Of a DNA stretch of 64,000 bases, positions 50,806-63,133 are shown one piece after another; position 1 is the first letter of the stretch; every line of letters begins with the position of its first letter. Source of the DNA: Panagrolaimus kolymaensis (lineage: Eukaryota; Nematoda; Chromadorea; Rhabditida; Panagrolaimidae). Below the pieces are notes generated by a model. The model saw nothing but the letters and a program-made list of their open reading frames with translations, did no database searches and was not told the origin of the DNA. The translations under genes and the position numbers were made by a program. Where the stretch lies: the NCBI GenBank assembly GCA_028622995.1, contig JAJQJQ010000002.1:12833663-12897662 (forward strand), given 5' to 3'.

Positions 50806-53201
50806 GTGAATAAAAATAATTTATTTTCCTTAATTTTTGGAATTTTTTACACCCGTTTTTTACTATTTGAAATGGCCTTTACCTCCATTATTAATTTTTT
50901 TAAATTTAAAACATTGTTGCATCCTTCATTTGTGAATAAAACTTTGAAGCTCTCCGACTTTTTATAAATAAAAGTTGTGAATAAAAATAATTTATTTTCC
51001 TTAATTTTTGGAATTTTTTACACCCGTTTTTTACTATTTGAAATGCCCTTTACCTCCATTATTAATTTTTTTAAATTTAAAACATTGTTGCATCCTTCAT
51101 TGGTGAATAAAACTTTGAAGCTCTCCGACTTTTTACTAAAAAATAAAAAGCAGAGAAAATATTTATTTTCCTTAATTTTTGGAATTTTTTACACCCGTTT
51201 TTTACTATTTCAAATGCCCTTTACCTCCATTATTAATTTTTTTAAATTTAAAACATTGTTGCATCCTTCATTGGTGAATAAAACTTTGAAGCTCTCCGAC
51301 TTTTTACTAAAAAATAAAAAGCAGAGAAAATATTTATTTTCCTTAATTTTTGGAATTTTTTACACCCGTTTTTTACTATTTCAAATGCCCTTTACCTCCA
51401 TTATTAATTTTTATAAATTTAAAACATTGTTGCATCCTTCATTGGTGAATAAAACTTTGAAGCTCTCCGACTTTTTATAAATAAAAGTTGTGAATAAAAA
51501 TAATTTATTTTCCTTAATTTTTGGAATTTTTTACACCCGTTTTTTACTATTTCAAATGCCCTTTACCTCCATTATTAATTTTTTTAAATTTAAAACATTG
51601 TTGCATCCTTCATTGGTGAATAAAACTTTGAAGCTCTCCGACTTTTTACTAAAAAATAAAAAGCAGAGAAAATATTTATTTTCCTTAATTTTTGGAATTT
51701 TTTACACCCGTTTTTTACTATTTCAAATGCCCTTTACCTCCATTATTAATTTTTTTAAATTTAAAACATTGTTGCATCCTTCATTGGTGAATAAAACTTT
51801 GAAGCTCTCCGACTTTTTACTAAAAAATAAAAAGCAGAGAAAATATTTATTTTCCTTAATTTTTGGAATTTTTTACACCCGTTTTTTACTATTTGAAATG
51901 CCCTTTATCTCCATTATTAATTTTTTTAAATTTAAAACATTGTTTGCATCCTTCAATGAAGAATAAAACTTTGAAGCTCTCCGACTTTTTATAAATAAAA
52001 GTTGTGAATAAAAATAATTTATTTTCCTTAATTTTTGGAATTTTTTACACCCGTTTTTTACTATTTCAAATGCCCTTTACCTCCATTATTAATTTTTTTA
52101 AATTTAAAACATTGTTGCATCCTTCATTGGTGAATAAAACTTTGAAGCTCTCCGACTTTTTATAAATAAAAGTTGTGAATAAAAATAATTTATTTTCCTT
52201 AATTTTTGGAATTTTTTACACCCGTTTTTTACTATTTCAAATGCCCTTTACCTCCATTATTAATTTTTTTAAATTTAAAACATTGTTGCATCCTTCATTG
52301 GTGAATAAAACTTTGAAGCTCTCCGACTTTTTACTAAAAAATAAAAAGCAGAGAAAATATTTATTTTCCTTAATTTTTGGAATTTTTTACACCCGTTTTT
52401 TACTATTTCAAATGCCCTTTACCTCCATTATTAATTTTTTTAAATTTAAAACATTGTTGCATCCTTCATTGGTGAATAAAACTTTGAAGCTCTCCGACTT
52501 TTTACTAAAAAATAAAAAGCAGAGAAAATATTTATTTTCCTTAATTTTTGGAATTTTTTACACCCGTTTTTTACTATTTCAAATGCCCTTTACCTCCATT
52601 ATTAATTTTTTTAAATTTAAAACATTGTTGCATCCTTCATTGGTGAATATAACTTTGAAGCTCTCCGACTTTTTACTAAAAAATAAAAAGCAGAGAAAAT
52701 ATTTATTTTCCTTAATTTTTGGAATTTTTTACACCCGTTTTTTACTATTTCAAATGCCCTTTACCTCCATTATTAATTTTTATAAATTTAAAACATTGTT
52801 GCATCCTTCATTGGTGAATAAAACTTTGAAGCTCTCCGACTTTTTATAAATAAAAGTTGTGAATAAAAATAATTTATTTTCCTTAATTTTTGGAATTTTT
52901 TACACCCGTTTTTTACTATTTCAAATGCCCTTTACCTCCATTATTAATTTTTTTAAATTTAAAACATTGTTGCATCCTTCATTGGTGAATAAAACTTTGA
53001 AGCTCTCCGACTTTTTACTAAAAAATAAAAAGCAGAGAAAATATTTATTTTCCTTAATTTTTGGAATTTTTTACACCCGTTTTTTACTATTTCAAATGCC
53101 CTTTACCTCCATTATTAATTTTTTTAAATTTAAAACATTGTTTGCATCCTTCACTGAAGAATAAAACTTTGAAGCTCTCCGACTTTTTATAAATAAAAGT
53201 T
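50806..53201 (+). repeat. GAAATG / TTATAAATTT domain, first gamma monomer
   Basis: GAAATG reappears in three monomers (50806, 50977 and 51832). The monomer at 50806 also has ATGGCC and TTCATTTGTG. TTATAAATTT near 51411 and 52780 marks two B-to-A monomers about 1369 bp apart. The first AATGAAG (gamma) ending appears at about 51950. GAATATAAC near 52646 is private. Triple-B runs give a 224-codon open stretch from 52175. Confidence 0.8.
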
Positions 53202-54917
53202 GTGAATAAAAATAATTTATTTTCCTTAATTTTTGGAATTTTTTACACCCGTTTTTTACTATTTCAAATGCCCTTTACCTCCATTATTAATTTTTTTAAA
53301 TTTAAAACACTTTTGCATCCTTCATTGGTGAATAAAACTTTGATGCTCTCCGACTTTTTACTAAAAAATAAAAAGCAGAGAAAATATTTATTTTCCTTAA
53401 TTTTTGGAATTTTTTACACCCGTTTTTTACTATTTCAAATGCCCTTTACCTCCATTATTAATTTTTTTAAATTTAAAACATTGTTTGCATCCTTCACTGA
53501 AGAATAAAACTTTGAAGCTCTCCGACTTTTTATAAATAAAAGTTGTGAATAAAAATAATTTATTTTCCTTAATTTTTGGAATTTTTTACACCCGTTTTTT
53601 ACTATTTCAAATGCCCTTTACCTCCATTATTAATTTTTTTAAATTTAAAACACTTTTGCATCCTTCATTGGTGAATAAAACTTTGAAGCTCTCCGACTTT
53701 TTACTAAAAAATAAAAAGCAGAGAAAATATTTATTTTCTTTAATTTTTGGAATTTTTTACACGCGTTTTTTACTATTTCAAATGCCCTTTACCTCCATTA
53801 TTAATTTTTTTAAATTTAAAACATTGTTTGCATCCTTTAATGAAGAATAAAACTTTGAAGCTCTCCGACTTTTTACTAAAAAATAAAAAGCAGAGAAAAT
53901 ATTTATTTTCCTTAATTTTTGGAATTTTTTACACCCGTTTTTTACTATTTCAAATGCCCTTTACCTCCATTATTAATTTTTTTAAATTTAAAACATTGTT
54001 TGCATCCTTCACTGAAGAATAAAACTTTGAAGCTCTCCGACTTTTTATAAATAAAAGTTGTGAATAAAAATAATTTATTTTCCTTAATTTTTGGAATTTT
54101 TTACACGCGTTTTTTACTATTTCAAATGCCCTTTACCTCCATTATTAATTTTTTTAAATTTAAAACATTGTTTGCATCCTTTAATGAAGAATAAAACTTT
54201 GAAGCTCTCCGACTTTTTACTAAAAAATAAAAAGCAGAGAAAATATTTATTTTCTTTAATTTTTGGAATTTTTTACACCCGTTTTTTACTATTTCAAATG
54301 CCCTTTACCTCCATTATTAATTTTTTTAAATTTAAAACATTGTTTGCATCCTTTAATGAAGAATAAAACTTTGAAGCTCTCCGACTTTTTACTAAAAAAT
54401 AAAAAGCAGAGAAAATATTTATTTTCCTTAATTTTTGGAATTTTTTACACCCGTTTTTTACTATTTCAAATGCCCTTTACCTCCATTATTAATTTTTTTA
54501 AATTTAAAACATTATTGCATCCTTCATTGGTGAATAAAACTTTGAAGCTCTCCGACTTTTTACTAAAAAATAAAAAGCAGAGAAAATATTTATTTTCCTT
54601 AATTTTTGGAATTTTTTACACCCGTTTTTTACTATTTCAAATGCCCATTACCTCCATTATTAATTTTTTTAAATTTAAAACATTGTTTGCATCCTTCAAT
54701 GAAGAATAAAACTTTGAAGCTCTCCGACTTTTTATAAATAAAAGTTGTGAATAAAAATAATTTATTTTCCTTAATTTTTGGAATTTTTTACACCCGTTTT
54801 TTACTATTTCAAATGCCCTTTACCTCCATTATTAATTTTTTTAAATTTAAAACATTGTTGCATCCTTCATTGGTGAATAAAACTTTGAAGCTCTCCGACT
54901 TTTTATAAATAAAAGTT
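53202..54917 (+). repeat. CACTTTTGC / TTCTTT / gamma higher-order repeat, long copy
   Basis: Ordered markers are CACTTTTGC, beta, CACTTTTGC, then TTCTTTAAT with ACGCG and TTTAATGAAG, beta, ACGCG with TTTAATGAAG, TTCTTTAAT with TTTAATGAAG, CATTATTGC, and AATGAAG. Six of the monomers are 172 bp. GATGCTC near 53344 and CCCATTACC near 54644 are private. Confidence 0.85.
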
Positions 54918-55260
54918 GTGAATAAAAATAATTTATTTTCCTTAATTTTTGGAATTTTTTACACCCGTTTTTTACTATTTCAAATGCCCTTTACCTCCAT
55001 TATTAATTTTTTTAAATTTAAAACATTGTTGCATCCTTCATTGGTGAATAAAACTTTGAAGCTCTCCGACTTTTTACTAAAAAATAAAAAGCAGAGAAAA
55101 TATTTATTTTCCTTAATTTTTGGAATTTTTTACACCCGTTTTTTACTATTTCATATGACCTTTACCTCAAGCATTAATTTTTTTTAATTTAAAACATTGT
55201 TTGCATCCTTCACTGAAGAATAAAACTTTGAAGCTCTCCGACTTTTTATAAATAAAAGTT
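54918..55260 (+). repeat. Linker with the most divergent monomer of the window
   Basis: The monomer at 55089-55260 reads TTTCATATGACC, CCTCAAGCATTAAT and TTTTTTTTAATTT and has a beta ending, roughly six substitutions from consensus. It lies between the two copies of the CACTTTTGC repeat. Confidence 0.85.
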
Positions 55261-56460
55261 GTGAATAAAATTAATTTATTTTCCTTAATTTTTGGAATTT
55301 TTTACACCCGTTTTTTACTATTTCAAATGCCCTTTACCTCCATTATTAATTTTTTTAAATTTAAAACACTTTTGCATCCTTCATTGGTGAATAAAACTTT
55401 GAAGCTCTCCGACTTTTTACTAAAAAATAAAAAGCAGAGAAAATATTTATTTTCCTTAGTTTTTGGAATTTTTTACACCCGTTTTTTACTATTTCAAATG
55501 CCCTTTACCTCCATTATTAATTTTTTTAAATTTAAAACATTGTTTGCATCCTTCACTGAAGAATAAAACTTTGAAGCTCTCCGACTTTTTATAAATAAAA
55601 GTTGTGAATAAAAATAATTTATTTTCCTTAATTTTTGGAATTTTTTACACCCGTTTTTTACTATTTCAAATGCCCTTTACCTCCATTATTAATTTTTTTA
55701 AATTTAAAACACTTTTGCATCCTTCATTGGTGAATAAAACTTTGAAGCTCTCCGACTTTTTACTAAAAAATAAAAAGCAGAGAAAATATTTATTTTCTTT
55801 AATTTTTGGAATTTTTTACACCCGTTTTTTACTATTTCAAATGCCCTTTACCTCCATTATTAATTTTTTTAAATTTAAAACATTGTTTGCATCCTTTAAT
55901 GAAGAATAAAACTTTGAAGCTCTCCGACTTTTTACTAAAAAATAAAAAGCAGAGAAAATATTTATTTTCCTTAATTTTTGGAATTTTTTACACCCGTTTT
56001 TTACTATTTCAAATGCCCTTTACCTCCATTATTAATTTTTTTAAATTTAAAACATTATTGCATCCTTCATTGGTGAATAAAACTTTGAAGCTCTCCGACT
56101 TTTTACTAAAAAATAAAAAGCAGAGAAAATATTTATTTTCCTTAATTTTTGGAATTTTTTACACCCGTTTTTTACTATTTCAAATGCCCTTTACCTCCAT
56201 TATTAATTTTTTTAAATTTAAAACATTGTTTGCATCCTTCAATGAAGAATAAAACTTTGAAGCTCTCCGACTTTTTATAAATAAAAGTTGTGAATAAAAA
56301 TAATTTATTTTCCTTAATTTTTGGAATTTTTTACACCCGTTTTTTACTATTTCAAATGCCCTTTACCTCCATTATTAATTTTTTTAAATTTAAAACATTG
56401 TTGCATCCTTCATTGGTGAATAAAACTTTGAAGCTCTCCGACTTTTTATAAATAAAAGTT
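55261..56460 (+). repeat. CACTTTTGC / TTCTTT / gamma higher-order repeat, short copy
   Basis: Follows the long copy at an offset of 2059 bp for CACTTTTGC, beta, CACTTTTGC, and then at 1543 bp for TTCTTTAAT/TTTAATGAAG, CATTATTGC and AATGAAG. The difference of 516 bp is exactly three 172-bp monomers present only in the long copy. Private changes are AAAATTAATT (near 55268) and TTAGTTTTTGG (near 55456). Confidence 0.85.
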
Positions 56461-58001
56461 GTGAATAAAAATAATTTATTTTCCTTAATTTTTGGAATTT
56501 TTTACACCCGTTTTTTACTATTTCAAATGCCCTTTACCTCCATTATTAATTTTTTTAAATTTAAAACATTGTTGCATCCTTCATTGGTGAATAAAACTTT
56601 GAAGCTCTCCGACTTTTTACTAAAAAATAAAAAGCAGAGAAAATATTTATTTTCCTTAATTTTTGGAATTTTTTACACCCGTTTTTTACTATTTCAAATG
56701 CCCTTTACCTCCATTATTAATTTTTTTAAATTTAAAACATTGTTGCATCCTTCATTGGTGAATAAAACTTTGAAGCTCTCCGACTTTTTACTAAAAAATA
56801 AAAAGCAGAGAAAATATTTATTTTCCTTAATTTTTGGAATTTTTTACACCCGTTTTTTACTATTTCAAATGTCCTTTACCTCCATTATTAATTTTTTTAA
56901 ATTTAAAACATTGTTGCATCCTTCATTGGTGAATAAAACTTTGAAGCTCTCCGACTTTTTATAAATAAAAGTTGTGAATAAAAATAATTTATTTTCCTTA
57001 ATTTTTGGAATTTTTTACACCCGTTTTTTACTATTTCAAATGCCCTTTACCTCCATTATTAATTTTTTTAAATTTAAAACATTGTTGCATCCTTCATTGG
57101 TGAATAAAACTTTGAAGCTCTCCGACTTTTTACTAAAAAATAAAAAGCAGAGAAAATATTTATTTTCCTTAATTTTTGGAATTTTTTACACCCGTTTTTT
57201 ACTATTTCAAATGCCCTTTACCTCCATTATTAATTTTTTTAAATTTAAAACATTGTTTGCATCCTTCAATGAAGAATAAAACTTTGAAGCTCTCCGACTT
57301 TTTATAAATAAAAGTTGTGAATAAAAATAATTTATTTTCCTTAATTTTTGGAATTTTTTACACCCGTTTTTTACTATTTCAAATGCCCTTTACCTCCATT
57401 ATTAATTTTTTTAAATTTAAAACATTGTTGCATCCTTCATTGGTGAATAAAACTTTGAAGCTCTCCGACTTTTTACTAAAAAATTAAAAGCAGAGAAAAT
57501 ATTTATTTTCCTTAATTTTTGGAATTTTTTACACCCGTTTTTTACTATTTCAAATGCCCTTTACCTCCATTATTAATTTTTTTAAATTTAAAACATTGTT
57601 GCATCCTTCATTGGTGAATAAAACTTTGAAGCTCTCCGACTTTTTACTAAAAAATAAAAAGCAGAGAAAATATTTATTTTCTTTAATTTTTGGAATTTTT
57701 TACACCCGTTTTTTACTATTTCAAATGCCCTTTACCTCCATTATTAATTTTTTTAAATTTAAAACATTGTTGCATCCTTCATTGGTGAATAAAACTTTGA
57801 AGCTCTCCGACTTTTTATAAATAAAAGTTGTGAATAAAAATAATTTAATTTCCTTAATTTTTGGAATTTTTTACACCCGTTTTTTACTATTTCAAATGCC
57901 CTTTACCTCCATTATTAATTTTTTTAAATTTAAAACATTGTTTGCATCCTTCAATGAAGAATAAAACTTTGAAGCTCTCCGACTTTTTATAAATAAAAGT
58001 T
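56461..58001 (+). repeat. Mixed A/B stretch with gamma monomers
   Basis: Gamma monomers end at 57317 and 58002. GTCCTTT (near 56871), AAAATTAAAAG in a B cassette (near 57481, giving an in-frame TAA), TTCTTTAAT (near 57680) and AATTTAATTTCC (near 57842) are local variants. No higher-order period is clear. Confidence 0.75.
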
Positions 58002-59711
58002 GTGAATAAAAATAATTTATTTTCCTTAATTTTTGGAATTTTTTACACCCGTTTTTTACTATTTCAAATGCCCTTTACCTCCATTATTAATTTTTTTAAA
58101 TTTAAAACATTGTTGCATCCTTCATTGGTGAATAAAACTTTGAAGCTCTCCGACTTTTTACTAAAAAATAAAAAGCAGAGAAAATATTTATTTTCCTTAA
58201 TTTTTGGAATTTTTTACACCCGTTATTTACTATTTCAAATGCCCTTTACCTCCATTATTAATTTTTTTAAATTTAAAACATTGTTGCATCCTTCATTGGT
58301 TAATAAAACTTTGAAGCTCTCCGACTTTTTACTAAAAAATAAAAAGCAGAGAAAATATTTATTTTCCTTAATTTTTGGAATTTTTTACAACCGTTTTTTA
58401 CTATTTCAAATGCCCTTTACCTCCATTATTAATTTTTTTAAATTTAAAACATTGTTGCATCCTTCATTGGTGAATAAAACTTTGAAGCTCTCCGACTTTT
58501 TACTAAAAAATAAAAAGCAGAGAAAATATTTATTTTCCTTAATTTTTGGAATTTTTTACACCCGTTTTTTACTATTTCAAATGCCCTTTACCTCCATTAT
58601 TAATTTTTTTAAATTTAAAACATTGTTGCATCCTTCATTGGTGAATAAAACTTTGAAGCTCTCCGACTTTTTATAAATAAAAGTTGTGAATAAAAATAAT
58701 TTATTTTCCTTAATTTTTGGAATTTTTTACACCCGTTTTTAACTATTTCAAATGCCCTTTACCTCCATTATTAATTTTTTTAAATTTAAAACATTGTTGC
58801 ATCCTTCATTGGTGAATAAAACTTTGAAGCTCTCCGACTTTTTATAAATAAAAGTTGTGAATAAAAATAATTTATTTTCCTTAATTTTTGGAATTTTTTA
58901 CACCCGTTTTTTTCTATTTCAAATGCCCTTTACCTCCATTATTAATTTTTTTAAATTTAAAACATTGTTGCATCCTTCATTGGTGAATAAAACTTTGAAG
59001 CTCTCCGACTTTTTACTAAAAAATAAAAAGCAGAGAAAATATTTATTTTCTTTAATTTTTGGAATTTTTTACACCCGTTTTTTACTATTTCAAATGCCCT
59101 TTACCTCCATTATTAATTTTTTTAAATTTAAAACATTGTTGCATCCTTCATTGGTGAATAAAACTTTGAAGCTCTCCGACTTTTTATAAATAAAAGTTGT
59201 GAATAAAAATAATTTATTTTCCTTAATTTTTGGAATTTTTTACACCCGTTTTTTTCTATTTCAAATGCCCTTTACCTCCATTATTAATTTTTTTAAATTT
59301 AAAACATTGTTGCATCCTTCATTGGTGAATAAAACTTTGAAGCTCTCCGACTTTTTACTAAAAAATAAAAAGCAGAGAAAATATTTATTTTCTTTAATTT
59401 TTGGAATTTTTTACACCCGTTTTTTACTATTTCAAATGCCCTTTACCTCCATTATTAATTTTTTAAAATTTAAAACATTGTTGCATCCTTCATTGGTGAA
59501 TAAAACTTTGAAGCTCTCCGACTTTTTATAAATAAAAGTTGTGTATAAAAATAATTTATTTTCTTTAATTTTTGGAATTTTTTACACCCGTTTTTTTCTA
59601 TTTCAAATGCCCTTTACCTCCATTATTAATTTATTTAAATTTAAAACATTGTTGCATCCTTCATTGGTGAATAAAACTTTGAAGCTCTCCGACTTTTTAT
59701 AAATAAAAGTT
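58002..59711 (+). repeat. Right-end higher-order repeat, copy 1
   Basis: Ordered markers are A, B, CGTTATTTAC with TTGGTTAATAA, ACAACCG, consensus, CGTTTTTAAC, CGTTTTTTTCTA, TTCTTT, CGTTTTTTTCTA, TTCTTT, and a GTGTATAA junction. Relative to the next copy it has one extra 342-bp dimer (TTTTTTTCTA then TTCTTT). Most markers recur at an offset of 3422 bp (20 monomers plus 2). Confidence 0.85.
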
Positions 59712-61422
59712 GTGAATAAAAATAATTTATTTTCCTTAATTTTTGGAATTTTTTACACCCGTTTTTTACTATTTCAAATGCCCTTTACCTCCATTATTAA
59801 TTTTTTTAAATTTAAAACATTGTTGCATCCTTCATTGGTGAATAAAACTTTGAAGCTCTCCGACTTTTTATAAATAAAAGTTGTGAATAAAAATAATTTA
59901 TTTTCCTTAATTTTTGGAATTTTTTACACCCGTTTTTTTCTATTTCAAATGCCCTTTACCTCCATTATTAATTTTTTTAAATTTAAAACATTGTTGCATC
60001 CTTCATTGGTGAATAAAACTTTGAAGCTCTCCGACTTTTTATAAATAAAAGTTGTGAATAAAAATAATTTATTTTCCTTAATTTTTGGAATTTTTTACAC
60101 CCGTTTTTTACTATTTCAAATGCCCTTTACCTCCATTATTAATTTTTTTAAATTTAAAACATTGTTGCATCCTTCATTGGTGAATAAAACTTTGAAGCTC
60201 TCCGACTTTTTACTAAAAAATAAAAAGCAAAAAAAATATTTATTTTTCTTAATTTTTGGAATTTTTTACACCCGTTTTTTACTATTTCAAATGCCCTTTA
60301 CCTCCATTATTAATTTTTTTAAATTTAAAACATTGTTTGCATCCTTCAATGAAGAATAAAACTTTGAAGCTCTCCGACTTTTTATAAATAAAAGTTGTGA
60401 ATAAAAATAATTTATTTTCCTTAATTTTTGGAATTTTTTACACCCGTTTTTTACTATTTCAAATGCCCTTTACCTCCATTATTAATTTTTTTAAATTTAA
60501 AACATTGTTGCATCCTTCATTGGTGAATAAAACTTTGAAGCTCTCCGACTTTTTATAAATAAAAGTTGTGAATAAAAATAATTTATTTTCCTTAATTTTT
60601 GGAATTTTTTACACCCGTTTTTTACTATTTTTAATGCCCTTTACCTCCATTATTAATTTTTTTAAATTTAAAACATTGTTGCATCCTTCATTGGTGAATA
60701 AAACTTTGAAGCTCTCCGACTTTTTACTAAAAAATAAAAAGCAGAGAAAATATTTATTTTCCTTAATTTTTGGAATTTTTTACACCCGTTTTTTACTATT
60801 TCAAATGCCCTTTACCTCCATTATTAATTTTTTTAAATTTAAAACATTGTTGCATCCTTCATTGGTGAATAAAACTTTGAAGCTCTCCGACTTTTTACTA
60901 AAAAATAAAAAGCAGAGAAAATATTTATTTTCTTTAATTTTTGGAATTTTTTACACCCGTTTTTTACTATTTCAAATGCCCTTTACCTCCATTATTAATT
61001 TTTTAAATTTAAAACATTGTTGCATCCTTCATTGGTGAATAAAACTTTGAAGCTCTCCGACTTTTTATAAATAAAAGTTGTGAATAAAAATAATTTATTT
61101 TCCTTAATTTTTGGAATTTTTTACACCCGTTTTTTTACTATTTCAAATGCCCTTTACCTCCATTATTAATTTTTTAAATTTAAAACATTGTTTGCATCCT
61201 TCAATGAAGAATAAAACTTTGAAGCTCTCCGACTTTTTATAAATAAAAGTTGTGAATAAAAATAATTTATTTTCCTTAATTTTTGGAATTTTTTACACCC
61301 GTTTTTTACTATTTCAAATGCCCTTTACCTCCATTATTAATTTTTTTAAATTTAAAACATTGTTGCATCCTTCATTGGTGAATAAAACTTTGAAGCTCTC
61401 CGACTTTTTATAAATAAAAGTT
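59712..61422 (+). repeat. Variable stretch between right-end repeat copies
   Basis: Contains a TTTTTTTCTA monomer (59883), a B cassette with GCAAAAAAAATA (60225), TTTTTCTTAATT (near 60243), gamma monomers (ends 60397 and 61252), TTTTTAATG for TTTCAAATG (near 60628), and single-base T-tract changes (six T near 61002 and 61170, seven T near 61131). Confidence 0.78.
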
Positions 61423-63133
61423 GTGAATAAAAATAATTTATTTTCCTTAATTTTTGGAATTTTTTACACCCGTTTTTTACTATTTCAAATGCCCTTTACC
61501 TCCATTATTAAATTTTTTTAAATTTAAAACATTGTTGCATCCTTCATTGGTGAATAAAACTTTGAAGCTCTCCGACTTTTTACTAAAAAATAAAAAGCAA
61601 AAAAAATATTTATTTTCCTTAATTTTTGGAATTTTTTACACCCGTTATTTACTATTTCAAATGCCCTTTACCTCCATTATTAATTTTTTTAAATTTAAAA
61701 CATTGTTGCATCCTTCATTGGTTAATAAAACTTTGAAGCTCTCCGACTTTTTACTAAAAAATAAAAAGCAGAGAAAATATTTATTTTCCTTAATTTTTGG
61801 AATTTTTTACAACCGTTTTTTACTATTTCAAATGCCCTTTACCTCCATTATTAATTTTTTTAAATTTAAAACATTGTTGCATCCTTCATTGGTGAATAAA
61901 ACTTTGAAGCTCTCCGACTTTTTACTAAAAAATAAAAAGCAGAGAAAATATTTATTTTCCTTAATTTTTGGAATTTTTTACACCCGTTTTTTACTATTTC
62001 AAATGCCCTTTACCTCCATTATTAATTTTTTTAAATTTAAAACATTGTTGCATCCTTCATTGGTGAATAAAACTTTGAAGCTCTCCGACTTTTTATAAAT
62101 AAAAGTTGTGAATAAAAATAATTTATTTTCCTTAATTTTTGGAATTTTTTACACCCGTTTTTAACTATTTCAAATGCCCTTTACCTCCATTATTAATTTT
62201 TTTAAATTTAAAACATTGTTGCATCCTTCATTGGTGAATAAAACTTTGAAGCTCTCCGACTTTTTATAAATAAAAGTTGTGAATAAAAATAATTTATTTT
62301 CCTTAATTTTTGGAATTTTTTACACCCGTTTTTTTCTATTTCAAATGCCCTTTACCTCCATTATTAATTTTTTTAAATTTAAAACATTGTTGCATCCTTC
62401 ATTGGTGAATAAAACTTTGAAGCTCTCCGACTTTTTACTAAAAAATAAAAAGCAGAGAAAATATTTATTTTCTTTAATTTTTGGAATTTTTTACACCCGT
62501 TTTTTACTATTTCAAATGCCCTTTACCTCCATTATTAATTTTTTTAAATTTAAAACATTGTTGCATCCTTCATTGGTGAATAAAACTTTGAAGCTCTCCG
62601 ACTTTTTATAAATAAAAGTTGTGTATAAAAATAATTTATTTTCTTTTATTTTTGGAATTTTTTACACCCGTTTTTTTCTATTTCAAATGCCCTTTACCTC
62701 CATTATTAATTTTTTTAAATTTAAAACATTGTTGCATCCTTCATTGGTGAATAAAACTTTGAAGCTCTCCGACTTTTTACTAAAAAATAAAAAGCAGAGA
62801 AAATAATTATTTTCCTTAATTTTTGGAATTTTTTACAACCGTTTTTTACTATTTCAAATGCCCTTTACCTCCATTATTAATTTTTTTAAATTTAAAACAT
62901 TGTTGCATCCTTCATTGGTGAATAAAACTTTGAAGCTCTCCGACTTTTTATAAATAAAAGTTGTGAATAAAAATAATTTATTTTCCTTAATTTTTGGAAT
63001 TTTTTACACCCGTTTTTTACTATTTCAAATGCCCTTTACCTCCATTATTAATTTTTTTAAATTTAAAACATTGTTGCATCCTTCATTGGTGAATAAAACT
63101 TTGAAGCTCTCCGACTTTTTATAAATAAAAGTT
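61423..63133 (+). repeat. Right-end higher-order repeat, copy 2 (1711 bp)
   Basis: Ten monomers with the copy 1 marker order, one base longer than 1710 because of TTAAATTTTTTT near 61509. Its first B cassette is the GCAAAAAAAATA form. The GTGTATAA junction is at 62621, followed by TTCTTTTATT and an AATAATTATTTT change near 62803. An ACAACCG monomer follows at 62792. Confidence 0.87.
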
